64,000 bases of DNA, from positions 372,001 to 436,000 of the forward strand of contig JAACJK010000002.1 of the NCBI GenBank assembly GCA_013368325.1, in the 5' to 3' direction. Below the pieces are notes generated by a model. That model worked only from the letters and a program-made list of their open reading frames with translations, made no database searches and was not told the origin of the DNA. This stretch comes from Ephemerocybe angulata (taxonomy: Eukaryota; Basidiomycota; Agaricomycetes; Agaricales; Psathyrellaceae). Numbering within the stretch: position 1 is the first letter of the stretch; every line of letters begins with the position of its first letter. This document shows, piece after piece, positions 22,271 to 31,238 of this stretch. Made by a program: the position numbers and the translations under genes.

Positions 22271-23020
22271 ATGCATCAGTCGGCTCACCTTGTCCATCAC
22301 CATGTCGCATCACTGCTGAATACCCTGCTGAAAGAACCTCTCACCGATGCTCAGCGCCTAGAAAAACGTCGGGCGTCTAGTCGCAAGTCTAGCGAGAAAA
22401 ACTATAAGAAGTAAGTCTTGAGTAAGTCTGCAGACAAGCTTCCCAACCTCCCTAACCCCGTTACCCCAAAGGAATATTGAACTTTCTCGAATCAAAGCAG
22501 CGCTGCGACAGCGCGAGAAACGTACCAGAGACAAGTTGAAAAGTGCAATGGAAGACCCAGATGCTCAGATGCAGATAGGCGCGCCTGGCAATAGGCGCCG
22601 GTCTCAGTCACCCGTATCAGACTCCTCGTCCCTTCCTGTGGCAAGCCGGTCATCGTCACCACTGCCCCCGTCATCTCTGGGCATGTTATCACCCCAACCA
22701 CCACGGCGAAGACTCCCTCGACTTCCCATGGAGTGTACAAAGCAGGAGCTCATTGAATTGACCGTCGGCTTACCCCGCCGGCAGGTTGACTTTGTACGCA
22801 GCGTTCACGGCGTTGCCATGAGTGAAAGGCGCCGTAGATTGCGGTATGCGAAGTACGTATTTATTTGTCTTCCTTATGCCTACCTCTTGACCTGCTGTTT
22901 AGTGACTGGAGGGAGGTGTGGGATATGGCATATCGGAAGCTTGCTGCGAGGCCGCGCAAGTTTAACGTTACAAAGGCGGAACTCTTTGATAGTGAGAACT
23001 TTGGAAGCTCGGGAGAGTAA
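22271..23020 (+). CDS. Basic bZIP-like protein, 212 aa, possibly 5'-truncated
   Basis: Exons 22271-22410, 22472-22852 and 22903-23020 give 213 codons. After a short leader comes a highly basic helix (LEKRRASSRKSSEKNYKKN, continuing into RIKAALRQREKRTRDK), like the basic regions of bZIP-type or related agaric transposon proteins. A Ser/Pro-rich stretch and a C-terminal helix (WREVWDMAYRKLAARPRKFN) follow. The only in-frame start lies inside the border repeat cluster. The true 5' end may be the exon at 3991, separated from it by the inner insertion. Confidence 0.55.
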
Positions 23021-23897
23021 CGGAATATTCTACGTACTATACATGCATAATCTACATGCTTGAATTTGGGCTAGTGGTGCTACAGATGTTGGCAAGGTGT
23101 TGGAGGCGCGGCGCGCAAAAGGTCAGTGACACTTTCAAAGTGTCAGTGACATGCCACTGAAATCGACATTCCTCATAAAACACACCAAATATGGCGCCAC
23201 TAACGACTATACATGACAGCCCTTAGCTCATAAACCCTTTATATGTCACCATTTTTGTAAATCGAGGCCTTTCAGTGACTGTATTTTATGTTTTGGTTGT
23301 GGCCGTAGACCTTGAGTTGGGATCAACGTGAAATCAAACATAGCATTCCAGTATGCATCGACTCTATTTCATTGGACTCATTTTTCAAGCAACGGATTTT
23401 TGCCAGATAAACACATTGACGTTAAAGCTGACCTCCTCTTACCCCTCTAATGTGGTCTCTCGCATTTCTTGGCCTTTAGTAGCGCAATCTAGGCCTGTAG
23501 ACTAAGGGGCAGCTCGGCGGGCTCGGCTTTCCCACGTTCATTTAACCTCGGTCTGAGCTGGCAAGCATTTTTTTTCCACTTCTTCTCCAGCAACACACCC
23601 CAACACGGCCGAACCCAACAGCTTCATCATCTTGACGCGTCTAGGCATCGTACCAGGAGCCGTCGCAGAAAGAGTGAAGTCTGTCTTCACGCTTCCGTCT
23701 GCACCGCGCGCTGCAGACGCGTCTCTCTAATTAGTTCTGCACACGCGCTCTGACAACCCCCACCAGCCGGCCGGCCTTGCCCAAAACGCACAGACCCAAG
23801 CGCAAAACGCTTCACAAACGCCGGTGCGCCTTCTCCTTCAAACTGACGCGCGCTTTTATTGATGATAATCCGTTCGGGTTGGCCGGTAGACGCCAGC
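23021..23897. other. Non-coding stretch with a short palindrome
   Basis: No supported gene. GACACTTT-c-AAAGTGTC (about 23126-23144) is flanked by CAGTGAC repeats, and TTTCAGTGAC recurs near 23270, perhaps a remnant of a small element. The last 300 bp are the upstream region of the dioxygenase gene. Confidence 0.5.
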
Positions 23898-25553
23898 ATG
23901 CCATCAACAACAGCCCACCTAACGCCAGAGGGTTTTGACCTGGCCTCTCTTTTCAGGCAGGCATCTGCCCATGAGCATGACGACATCGAAGAGCCGCCTC
24001 GCGGCACTAAGCGCCCAACAGAGCTGTCGGACTCTGAGTCCGAGTCCGAGCTTGAGGGCGAGCCCGGGGCGGCTCACAGCCTGTCAGAGGCGCCCGAAAG
24101 AACGCCGCCTACTTCGCCAGATGCACTTGCAGCTGGCGCCTCCCCAGACGCACCTGCAGGAGCAACGCCTACCAGCCACACGGGCCCACTGAAGACGGTG
24201 AGTTTTTATTACCAGGCATCCACATATGGCTCACAACGGGGTGCGGGCAGCTAAAAAAAAGCAAGTCACAGCGCAACAACGAGCGCCGTAAGCGCAAGCG
24301 GATCCGTGAGAAGGAGGAGCAGGGGCGTCCTGCGCTGAGCGAGGCTACTGCGCGCAGCCATATCAATGAAAAGCCGCACATGGAGGTCAAAATAAGCTAC
24401 ATTGACCTCCCCGTCACGAGCTGTGGGTTTCACGGGAAAAGGGAGGGGAAAAAGGAGGTACATCCCGAGCCAGACGTGATCACGGTGGAATGGCTGAAGG
24501 CAGCGGGAATTGTAGAGATCAAGTGGGACGGCATGTGAGTCCCAACCCTCCTGTAATCGTATGCATCCCCTTACTGACTGGGTGTGGCGCATGCTCTGCT
24601 CGGGGTGCGTTACAACTCACAGCACGCCACAAGTCTTTGTAGATCGCGCCTCGGGGAAAATCTTGGTGGTACTCGTTGGCCGCCCTGAAGACGACAGCTA
24701 TGTCCAGAGTGTTCTTGAAGCCACCGATGCAATCCTGAAGGCGCGCGAGGCCGCTGATTTTACGCCCGAGGAGTGCGAGCATAAGCGCGCGTCCGATAGT
24801 GCGGCGCTAAACTTTGGGATCTACTACGGTGGAGGCGCGACCTCTCCTGGCAACCTATTGACAGGGCGTCATGAGGAGATGTTGAAAGGGCTTGTTTCAA
24901 ACCCCCACATTACGCGCATGGCGGGCTTCGCTGATGGTGAGTCTTTTCTCGACCGCATAGCGTTCTGCTGCTAAGCGCTGTTACGTATAGCTGCCTTCAA
25001 GCTCTGGTCCCCTCGGGTTTATGAAAGCGTGGGGGAGGAGCTCAGAAAGCTATACCAGCATGACAAGACGCTTGTCAAGAACTGGAACAGCAATGTCTAC
25101 CCCTGCATTGCAGTTAATTTTGGCCCGCGTGTCTGCTGCAAGGCACACCGAGATCCAAGCAACGCCCCCCACACCCTGTGCGCCATCCAGGCACTTGGCC
25201 GTTTTAACGCAGAGCTCGGAGGACATTTGTACATCCGGGAGCTTGGAGTGTATATCCAATTTCCCTCCGGATCGACGATGCTCATTGCGTCGGCATTGCT
25301 CACTCACGGAAACACGCCAGTCGCAAAGGATGAGGTTCGCCTGTCCATCACGCAGTTCTGCCCTGGAGGCCTACTTCGATTTGTAGCCAATGAATTTCAT
25401 ACGGAGGATTGGTTGCGGAGGAGGAACAAACCGCTTTGGAAGGCGAAGATCAAGGAGAAGGAGACTCGGTGGGAGAACGAGTTAGCATTAATCTGTACCT
25501 TGGAGGAACTCGTGGAGATGTACAAGCCTGAGGTAGATGGCAGCCAGAACTAG
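23898..25553 (+). CDS. TET/JBP-like 2OG-Fe(II) dioxygenase, 486 aa (outer element)
   Basis: Four exons (23898-24197, 24251-24534, 24623-24936, 24991-25553) give exactly 487 codons. An in-frame upstream ATG at 23862 is an alternative start. The N-terminus is acidic, then very basic (KKSKSQRNNERRKRKRIREK). A domain typical of an agaric family follows (VFVDRASGKILVVLVGRPED), then the double-stranded beta-helix: NFGPR, CCKAHRDPS (H352, D354), SALLTHGNTP (H405), DEVRLSITQF (R416). This is the more divergent agaric branch related to TET/JBP. DNA is the probable substrate but is not proven by sequence. Confidence 0.72.
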
Positions 25554-25633
25554 GATTGTTTAAAGTTGTGTATTCAAGTTATACTAGATGTGATACTCGG
25601 GCCTGGGCTAGTACTTTATCTTGATTGTACTAT

Positions 25634-25885
25634 TCAATGATCAGCATGTTTGCAACTTCTTCTGCATAGCACGTTAGCAGCACACTCAGGAAATATGCCG
25701 TTGGTATCCTGCGTACCTTCTTCTTTGATAAGCCTTTTGAGTGCGTCTTTTCGCTCCTGAATACACTCTGCGCGAACACGAATCCAGTCGATATCCTCAA
25801 TCTCTGAATCGCTGCTCTCGTACACCACTCTGCGCGCCGACTTGGATACCCGTGTTTCAGCTGCTCTGTTCGTTTTCGATTTCAA
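25634..25885 (-). CDS. Possible small acidic/basic protein, 83 aa
   Basis: A single open frame with charged, helical composition (RVVYESSDSEIEDIDW, then ERKDALKRLIKEEG). It may be only the last exon of a gene, since no clear promoter or upstream exon is visible to 26250. I recognise no family. The interval 25886-26250 otherwise shows nothing I can name. Confidence 0.3.
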   Translation of the reverse strand: MKSKTNRAAETRVSKSARRVVYESSDSEIEDIDWIRVRAECIQERKDALKRLIKEEGTQDTNGIFPECAANVLCRRSCKHADH

Positions 25886-26250
25886 GAGTCGCGTGCAGAT
25901 GCATGGCTTGATTTCAAACGCTGGGCATTGGACAAAGGTGTGTCAAAAAGAAGAAAGTTTCATCGCGTAGCTAGAGACGTACGTGTGAGATCATCAATTT
26001 CAATATACTTCATTCCTGGCACGGAGCTGGCAGTCGGTAGCCAGGGACAGTCAACCGTTGAATGGCGAGGGAGGTCCATGAAGTGTGGTATAGGTTATCG
26101 GAGGGGTTGGAGCGCGAACGGGGTCATGGTCGGGGAGTGCCGATAGCATCTGATCCAAGCCAGCCGCTTTTTTGCGGTGCTCCCGACCGCTCTCCAATAT
26201 TCCAGCCTCTCAGAGTCTCATTTTTTGAAACCTCTTACCAATCCTCGATT

Positions 26251-27738
26251 ATGTCGCAGCAAGACAAAGAAAACCGCGCCCCTGCTACTGTCAGCGGCGA
26301 CGTCTCCACGCACGCGCAGCGCAATCCGCAGAAGCCAGTCATTCCTGTGCGGAAAAATCATGTCAACCGCTCGGACGCTGAGAAGATTACGGCTGAAGCC
26401 AAGCGAAGGGACGGAAACGAAAAGCGAGAGCTACTTGCCAACGACATCCGACTTTTCAAGGAGGAACAAATACTGGAAATGAAGCGAATTGCTGAAAAGC
26501 ATTCGAAGTCGTACGCCTACATCCGTGGCCTAGCCATTGCCGAGATTATTTACAAGCAAACCCGGGCACCCAACCTTCACAACGCAAAGCTCCACCTGAT
26601 GTCGCTGGACGTTAACAAGTGTATGAGCACCGGTTTCTTTGAAATCGAAGTGTGGACTGACCGTTTTGATAGACTGCGAGGAGGGCGAGAAGGAGAGCCT
26701 CCTAGACATGCAACGCCGCCTTCTTGAAAGTCCTGAGCTCAACAACCTCACAAAGGAGGAGGAAAAGGCGGCCCTTGACCTCTTGCTGAAGAATAGAGAC
26801 CTCAAAAAGACGGGAATGCGTCTGAACAACCGTGCCGCTGCTGTAGACCATGCTGGGACCGTCGACCGAATCAATGTCGAGGTGAGTAATGGCATCTGTC
26901 GTACTTGTCAGTATGCAGCCTGACACAGCACGGATAGATTGGAAACCTGTACGAGCGCACGGGCGCACCTGGATTCTTTGTGACCTCAAGGGGGCACGTC
27001 AATGATACCATCGTACCTACAATGGTGGAGGCCGGAGACGTAGCTGGGTTCTTCCTAGAGTACCTCAACATGACTGAGGGCGAGTTTGTGAGGAAATTCC
27101 AGAGCTGGAACGATGGTAGAAGCGAGGGTAAGTCTTTCACTGATATCACGTCGTTTAACAATGCACTCACCCGATTTTGAATAGACTCGAAGAGCCAAGG
27201 CCCTAGCGTCCCCTTGATGCAGAAGGAGTGCGCCTGTGCTATCGCAGAAGGGCTCGGTGCGTACCCAACACTTTGCAGAGACTTGTACTTACCCTGTCGG
27301 CACTCAGTTAACATCACCAAGAAGAAGGCAAAAATGGCGTACACTCGGTATGACGAGAACGTCCAGATTCGCTATGGCGTTCATCTGCGTGGGTGGCCCA
27401 GTGGCCTAGACTTCAAGGCGCCGAGTAATCTTCATTCCCTTCAAGAGATCCGAAGGCTGAGAGACGCACTTCGGAGCGGGGCGTGTGCGTGGGTTGCTCT
27501 GACAGCTGCTGAAAAGGAAGAGGTTGAGGCGAAGTATGCCGACGCGCCAAAGAAAACGAGGAAGCGACGCAGTGACTTGGGCGTGAAGCGGAAGGCCCAA
27601 GGGGACGCGACTGGATCCCCACTATCCAAGAAATCAAAGCCAACGAAGAAGAAGGCCGCCAAAGCGAAGGCTCCAGCCAGGAGCCGCTCAGTTGTTTCCT
27701 CGGATGAGGACGAGGGTGCGGACAAGGGTGCGGACTAG
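26251..27738 (+). CDS. Conserved agaric element protein, 423 aa
   Basis: Five exons (26251-26620, 26673-26881, 26938-27127, 27185-27256, 27308-27738) give exactly 424 codons. The middle resembles a hypothetical protein frequent in agaric transposon-rich regions: NLYERTGAPGFFVTSRG, then MAYTRYDENVQIRYGVHLRGW, then LHSLQEIRRLRDALRSG. The C-terminus is Lys-rich and probably nuclear (KKSKPTKKKAAKAKAPARS). Function unknown. It is the last gene before the right inverted repeat. Confidence 0.75.
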
Positions 27739-27944
27739 GGCGCGTATGCGTTCACGGTATCGCGTAGGAGAGGGCAGCGTGGACGGTGCTGCATAAACCT
27801 GTTGTATTGCACTCTACACGACGGCTCAAATTGTACTACTACACTCACTTTTAAATGCTATCCTATCTCCTCTGATTACTTGGGTTGTTGAGAAAGCTAA
27901 GGCGCAGTCTAAATGGGCTCGACAGCGAAGGTGGTGGTGGCAAC

Positions 27945-28239
27945 GACGACGAGCTCGACCCAAACGACGACGAGCAGCCGTTTGATGGCTCCGTGATGTC
28001 AGGAGTCCATGGGCCGGTGGCCCAGACCCCCAGCGACACGTGAGGAAACCGCTCGGGATATGCCGAAAGTCGTCTGAGGAGGAGGAGGCCCTGGAGGGCC
28101 AAAACGCAAAGACAAAAGCTCAGGAATAACGAACAATTAACGGTCCAGTAGGGTTTCTCGTCTAAACCGCGCTAACTAGCCGGGTAGGTGCATCATATCT
28201 ACGCGGCTAAATAGGCGGCCGGGACGGAAGGATCAGGTG
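27945..28239 (-). repeat. Right copy of 295-bp inner inverted repeat
   Basis: Inverse partner of 86-380 with no visible mismatch or gap. The sequence just inside it (27739-27944) is the downstream flank of the last cargo gene and shows no further coding signal. Confidence 0.92.
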
Positions 28240-28261
28240 ATTTTGAAATCTCAAAACGCTC

Positions 28262-28506
28262 GATTTTGTCCGGATTCGCTCCCAGCCTAGCGCCCTCGAA
28301 AGGTCGAAATATTGCCTTTTTAGGCAATTTTCGCCCTATTTTTCGTCGGCGCGCCTTCGGCGCGCCAAAATTCCGCTCAGGTTGCCAAAATCAGGCTCCG
28401 TTTGTCCGGATTAGCACCCAGCATTTTGCGCGTTTGGCCTCCATTTTGTCCGGATTGGCACCCAGGCTCCGCCGCCCACGGCGGCGAATTTTGTCCGGAT
28501 TGGCAC
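28262..28506 (+). repeat. Right subterminal region: four TTTGTCCGGATT boxes and palindromes
   Basis: TTTGTCCGGATT occurs near 28265, 28401, 28445 and 28490; the last three are followed by (A/G)GCACC. Between them are three short palindromes: ATTGCC/GGCAAT near 28312, GGCGCGCC-TTC-GGCGCGCC near 28350, and CCGCCG/CGGCGG near 28471. Spaced direct repeats next to a terminal repeat are the usual form of transposase binding sites. That role is inferred. Confidence 0.6.
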
Positions 28507-28537
28507 CTGCCCGTGTCGCTGTATAAACCGGGGTCCT
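28507..28537 (-). repeat. Right terminal inverted repeat of the giant element
   Basis: Inverse partner of 20-50. On this side the spacer to the inner repeat is much longer (about 267 bp) and contains four TTTGTCCGGATT boxes and three short palindromes. Confidence 0.88.
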
Positions 28538-28545
28538 ATCGTTAA
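28538..28545. repeat. Right target-site duplication ATCGTTAA
   Basis: Exact copy of 12-19, abutting the right terminal inverted repeat. The related unoccupied site near 40405 reads ATCATTGA on the minus strand, so the octamer is host sequence and not part of the element. Confidence 0.92.
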
Positions 28546-28587
28546 GTATGGAGGGGAGGTTTGATGCGTGATGCGGCTCGAAACCTT

Positions 28588-29015
28588 GGACGATTCTATT
28601 TGGAAACCCCGCCTGTTGCCCATAGACCGGGGTTCCACGAGGAACATTGGAGGAAAGCGCGAGGTTCCACCCGGTCCTCAAACCTGCCGGGATACGGACC
28701 CCTACGGTGGATGGAGCCCGGGGACCGAGATCATGATGGTGTCGATCGGCCACTAACGTTGACAGGTGGGCGCTTCCGGGACGCTGGGGTGCCAAATACA
28801 AGTCACGGCGGCATAGTCTACAAAATTCATGCATCTATAGCAGTCTAATAAATATATTCTATCCATAGGGTGTGTGTCGAAGCGCTGGGGCTACTTCCGG
28901 AATCCAAGCCAATGTATATGTTATGAAACGCTCGGGACCACTGTAAGCGAGCTGGATGAGGCTGGATGCAGTGTGGTTGGCGTCGCGCAGACGGGGTTTA
29001 TGAATAGAATAATCC
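28588..29015. mobile_element. 428-bp MITE-like insertion
   Basis: It is flanked by CGAAACCTT at 28579-28587 and 29016-29024 (9 bp). Its ends are imperfect inverted repeats: GGACGATTCTATT at the left, and the inverse of the right end reads GGATTATTCTATT. The related locus at 40340-40375 lacks it. Nine-bp duplications are typical of Mutator-like elements, but no transposase is present to confirm that. Confidence 0.7.
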
Positions 29016-29466
29016 CGAAACCTTAGCCTTTCTGCTTTTGTAATAGGGCCGTGCCCATCATCCGTGCTTAAAGTTCAAATGTACATATGTAGGTCTGCCA
29101 TGCCACCGAACGCTGAATGTATTTGAGTTTGATCTCTGGCGTTATGAGAGATAGGTGCAAGCAGGGCCAGGTGTCGCCGGAGCGCTTAAGCACATGCCAC
29201 ATTCTCTGTGTTTCCATCAGCACAGCTGCAATGTTTTCCAAGAGCAGCCGAAGCAAGAATCAATCAGCGCGCCACACGTTGTCCACACGGCGTCTAACTG
29301 AGATGAGATTGGTAGCCTTTGGTAGCTGCCAGCGAATTTTGAACGGGTCTGTTTATTTGGGTCTCATTTCTGGGAAACCGGAGACCTGAAATCTCAAAGC
29401 TCGAGTCATAGGAGGACGGGTAATGCTGGGTAATGCTCCAAGATAAAAAGGAACCCCAGAAGGCAC
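29016..29466 (+). repeat. Dispersed repeat copy A
   Basis: Clearly similar, in inverse orientation, to 39896-40362. Shared landmarks are AACCTTAGCCTTTC, TCTGGCGTTATGAGAG, GGGTCTCATTTCTGGGAAAC and GGGTAATGCTGGGTAATGCT. No coding capacity was seen. Confidence 0.8.
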
Positions 29467-29524
29467 CTAGTGACCCACGCCCAAAGCGCCTCAAGGGCTA
29501 AGCGAGAACTCAGGGCCAACGCTG

Positions 29525-30105
29525 TCTGTTGGAAAAACTTGCAGCCGTGCTGAAAGCCTGAAACAGAGAAAACATGACGTGTGCGTAAGTCCTCCGACAA
29601 CGGCAACGACTTTCTTCTCCAAAAGCGCAACCTAGGGGAGTGGTTGACGAGACTACATAGCTCTACTCCCAGCTGAGTTTCTGCTTGTATGTACCTACCC
29701 AAAGCGCTAAGCGCGCGGCAAAAAACAAACTTGGACCGGCCCGTGCGCGAAGATCATCCACGGCCACAGAAGCCGCCAGTTCGAACCTGGCTAGAATCAG
29801 TTTTTGCTCCTCTTCCTGGCTATGTAGCGAAGGATGGGAAGGCCAGGTTTGGGCCACCGATTCTCCTCCCTTTTTGACTTCGACTCTCGTATCTCACCTC
29901 AGTTTCGCCGTGCGGCGCCCTTTTTTTAACTTCGGGCCGAACACTGGCTCTTGGAAAAGGATTGCAGTTGCGCTGAAATACCGAACGTTGGCCCCTGGCT
30001 CCACTGGAGACGACTTTGCACTTCCTTCTTCAAAAGCTCAAATCAAATAGATGCCCGGTGGACGAATCAGACTATGTAGCTCCACTCACAGCTGGAGTTT
30101 CTGGG
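29525..30105 (+). repeat. Imperfect duplicated blocks around tRNA remnants
   Basis: About 29525-29680 resembles 29940-30105: both have TTGGAAAA near TTGCAG near GCTGAAA, CTTCTTC/CTTCTCC-AAAAGC, and AGACTA(C/T)(A/G)TAGCTC. The TTGGAAAA...GTGCTGA word also occurs in the dispersed repeat near 40135. I see no gene here. Confidence 0.55.
29765..29797 (+). pseudogene. tRNA-Val 3'-half fragment
   Basis: CACAGAAGCCGCCAGTTCGAACCTGG and the following bases match the T-arm and 3' acceptor strand of the tRNA-Val at 30419, with changes in the variable loop and acceptor. The 5' half is absent. The flank (CAGTTTTTGCTCCTC) also matches the intact gene's flank. Confidence 0.75.
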
Positions 30106-30228
30106 AACCCATCCAGCCATATCATGTATGGACCAGGCCGGAAGCCTCAGAGGTCTTAAAAAACCCGAATCACTCTCACTGCTCGCAGCGCGCGCTAAAT
30201 CGCAAGCCGCCCAATGAGCAAAAAAAGA

Positions 30229-30302
30229 TGATTCGAGCCAGGCTCGAACTGGCGACCTTCTGTGTGTTAGACAGATGCGATAACCAACTACGCCATCGAA
30301 CC
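30229..30302 (-). tRNA. tRNA-Val (AAC), intronless
   Basis: The minus strand folds as a complete cloverleaf: acceptor GGTTCGA with TCGAATC plus A, anticodon stem TCTGT/ACAGA, loop CTAACAC with anticodon AAC at 30266-30268, and T-loop TTCGAGC. A run of seven T follows it on the minus strand (30220-30226) as a Pol III terminator. It is head to head with the tRNA at 30419, 116 bp away. Confidence 0.9.
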
Positions 30303-30418
30303 ACATACCCTTCCCGCTCCCTCCTCCTCCTTAGCCCCCCCGCACCCTCCCTCGGGCCCTCGGGCCATACCCTTCCACTTCGAACGGGCGAGGCCCAGTT
30401 AGAAGGCTGGCAAAGCAC

Positions 30419-30547
30419 GGTTCGATGGCGTAGTTGGTTATCGCATCTGTCTAACAAACTTTGAGTCAGAATGTGTGCGGGTCCCGCCGCACACATTCTG
30501 ATTTAATGGGTCACAGAAGGTCGCCAGTTCGAACCTGGCTCGAATCA
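30419..30547 (+). tRNA. tRNA-Val (AAC) with a 55-nt hairpin intron
   Basis: Same mature sequence as the gene at 30229 except for one T-loop base. After anticodon 30453-30455 and A37, 55 nt (30457-30511) interrupt the loop. This is the standard eukaryotic tRNA intron site. The insert contains a 15-bp perfect stem (TCAGAATGTGTGCGG and its inverse). TTTT follows the gene. It could be a processed intron or a gene-inactivating insertion. Confidence 0.85.
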
Positions 30548-31238
30548 GTTTTGCTCCTCCTAGTTAGCGAGGGAGGCCGATAAGTCACATTTGAGGCTCA
30601 TCTACCTTCAGATTTCAGAGAAACAACGAAACATCCCACCCAGAACACCCTCCTGGCAGGTTTGGGCATACCGATCCTCCTCCCGTCTTGTCTTCGACTC
30701 TCGACACATACGCATGATCCAATGCTTGATCATAAAGACTGTTTGTCGACGATCCACGACTTACTCGATCTTTCCCCATCGACATTGCACATTGCGCTAC
30801 CCCTGACATACGTTATGCCGATCCTGTGCTAATCTCCACCAACGATATCCATGGGGTAAATGCGCAAATTACCGTAAGTCCTTCCCAACGACGATCACGT
30901 CGCCTCCTCCGATCCCCAGACAGGATTCAGCCTGAGTCCAGGAGCCCGACAAAACCACCTCCACCAGAAAGCCTCGTAAAATGTTCGATAAACTACCTAG
31001 ATAGTATACATTGATATGCCGGTCATGATTCGTAGCAGTAGTAGTAGTAGTAGTAGTGGATCTAATCGCAAGAGAAGAAGAGAGAGGGAGGGAGGGAGAG
31101 AAGCAGCCAGCTCATTAAGTATATAACCCCGCGCCAAAAACGCGAGCGTAAAATCGTCTATCGGTATCGTCAAATAAGTAATCGCAAAATAAACAACGTC
31201 CCCTCATCCTCCCCACAAGCCCACCAGAAGTCAGCGCC
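30548..31238. other. Intergenic, with a TAG microsatellite
   Basis: No supported gene. About eight (TAG) units lie near 31035-31058, followed by a purine-rich GAGAGAGGGAGGG tract. The right part is the 3' flank of ERG9. Confidence 0.6.

Larger units (their letters stand above)
20..28537. mobile_element. Giant KDZ-superfamily DNA transposon carrying TET/JBP genes
   Basis: The element is 28,518 bp. It begins AGGACCCCGGTTTATAC, ends with the inverse of that, and is flanked on both sides by ATCGTTAA, an exact 8-bp target duplication. Eight-bp duplications are, as I recall, what Zisupton/KDZ elements make. Inside are two KDZ transposases, two TET/JBP-type dioxygenases and six to eight other genes, several with simple tandem arrays. 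The frames look intact and the inner inverted repeats look identical, so insertion was probably recent. It seems to be a nest, with an inner unit at about 4097-22265. A relative of the empty site exists at 40363-40417. Confidence 0.9.

Noticed and set aside
4092..22280. CATCAGT near both borders as target duplication of the inner unit
   Set aside because: Only 7 bp and not placed symmetrically against the aligned terminal repeats, so it is not accepted as evidence for the border.
223..28102. Matching small reading frames at 223-411 and 27863-28102
   Set aside because: They are mirror translations of the 295-bp inverted repeat; no start context, splice sites or family support.
20..28537. Starship-type giant element
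   Set aside because: No tyrosine recombinase (DUF3435-type captain) is seen at either end. The termini and target duplication fit a DDE transposon.
1..28545. Retrotransposon or virus-derived origin of the cargo
   Set aside because: No reverse transcriptase, integrase, capsid or polymerase motifs in any frame; the introns and families are fungal.
30176..30496. 106-codon minus-strand frame over the tRNA pair
   Set aside because: It runs through two tRNA genes and has no coding signature.
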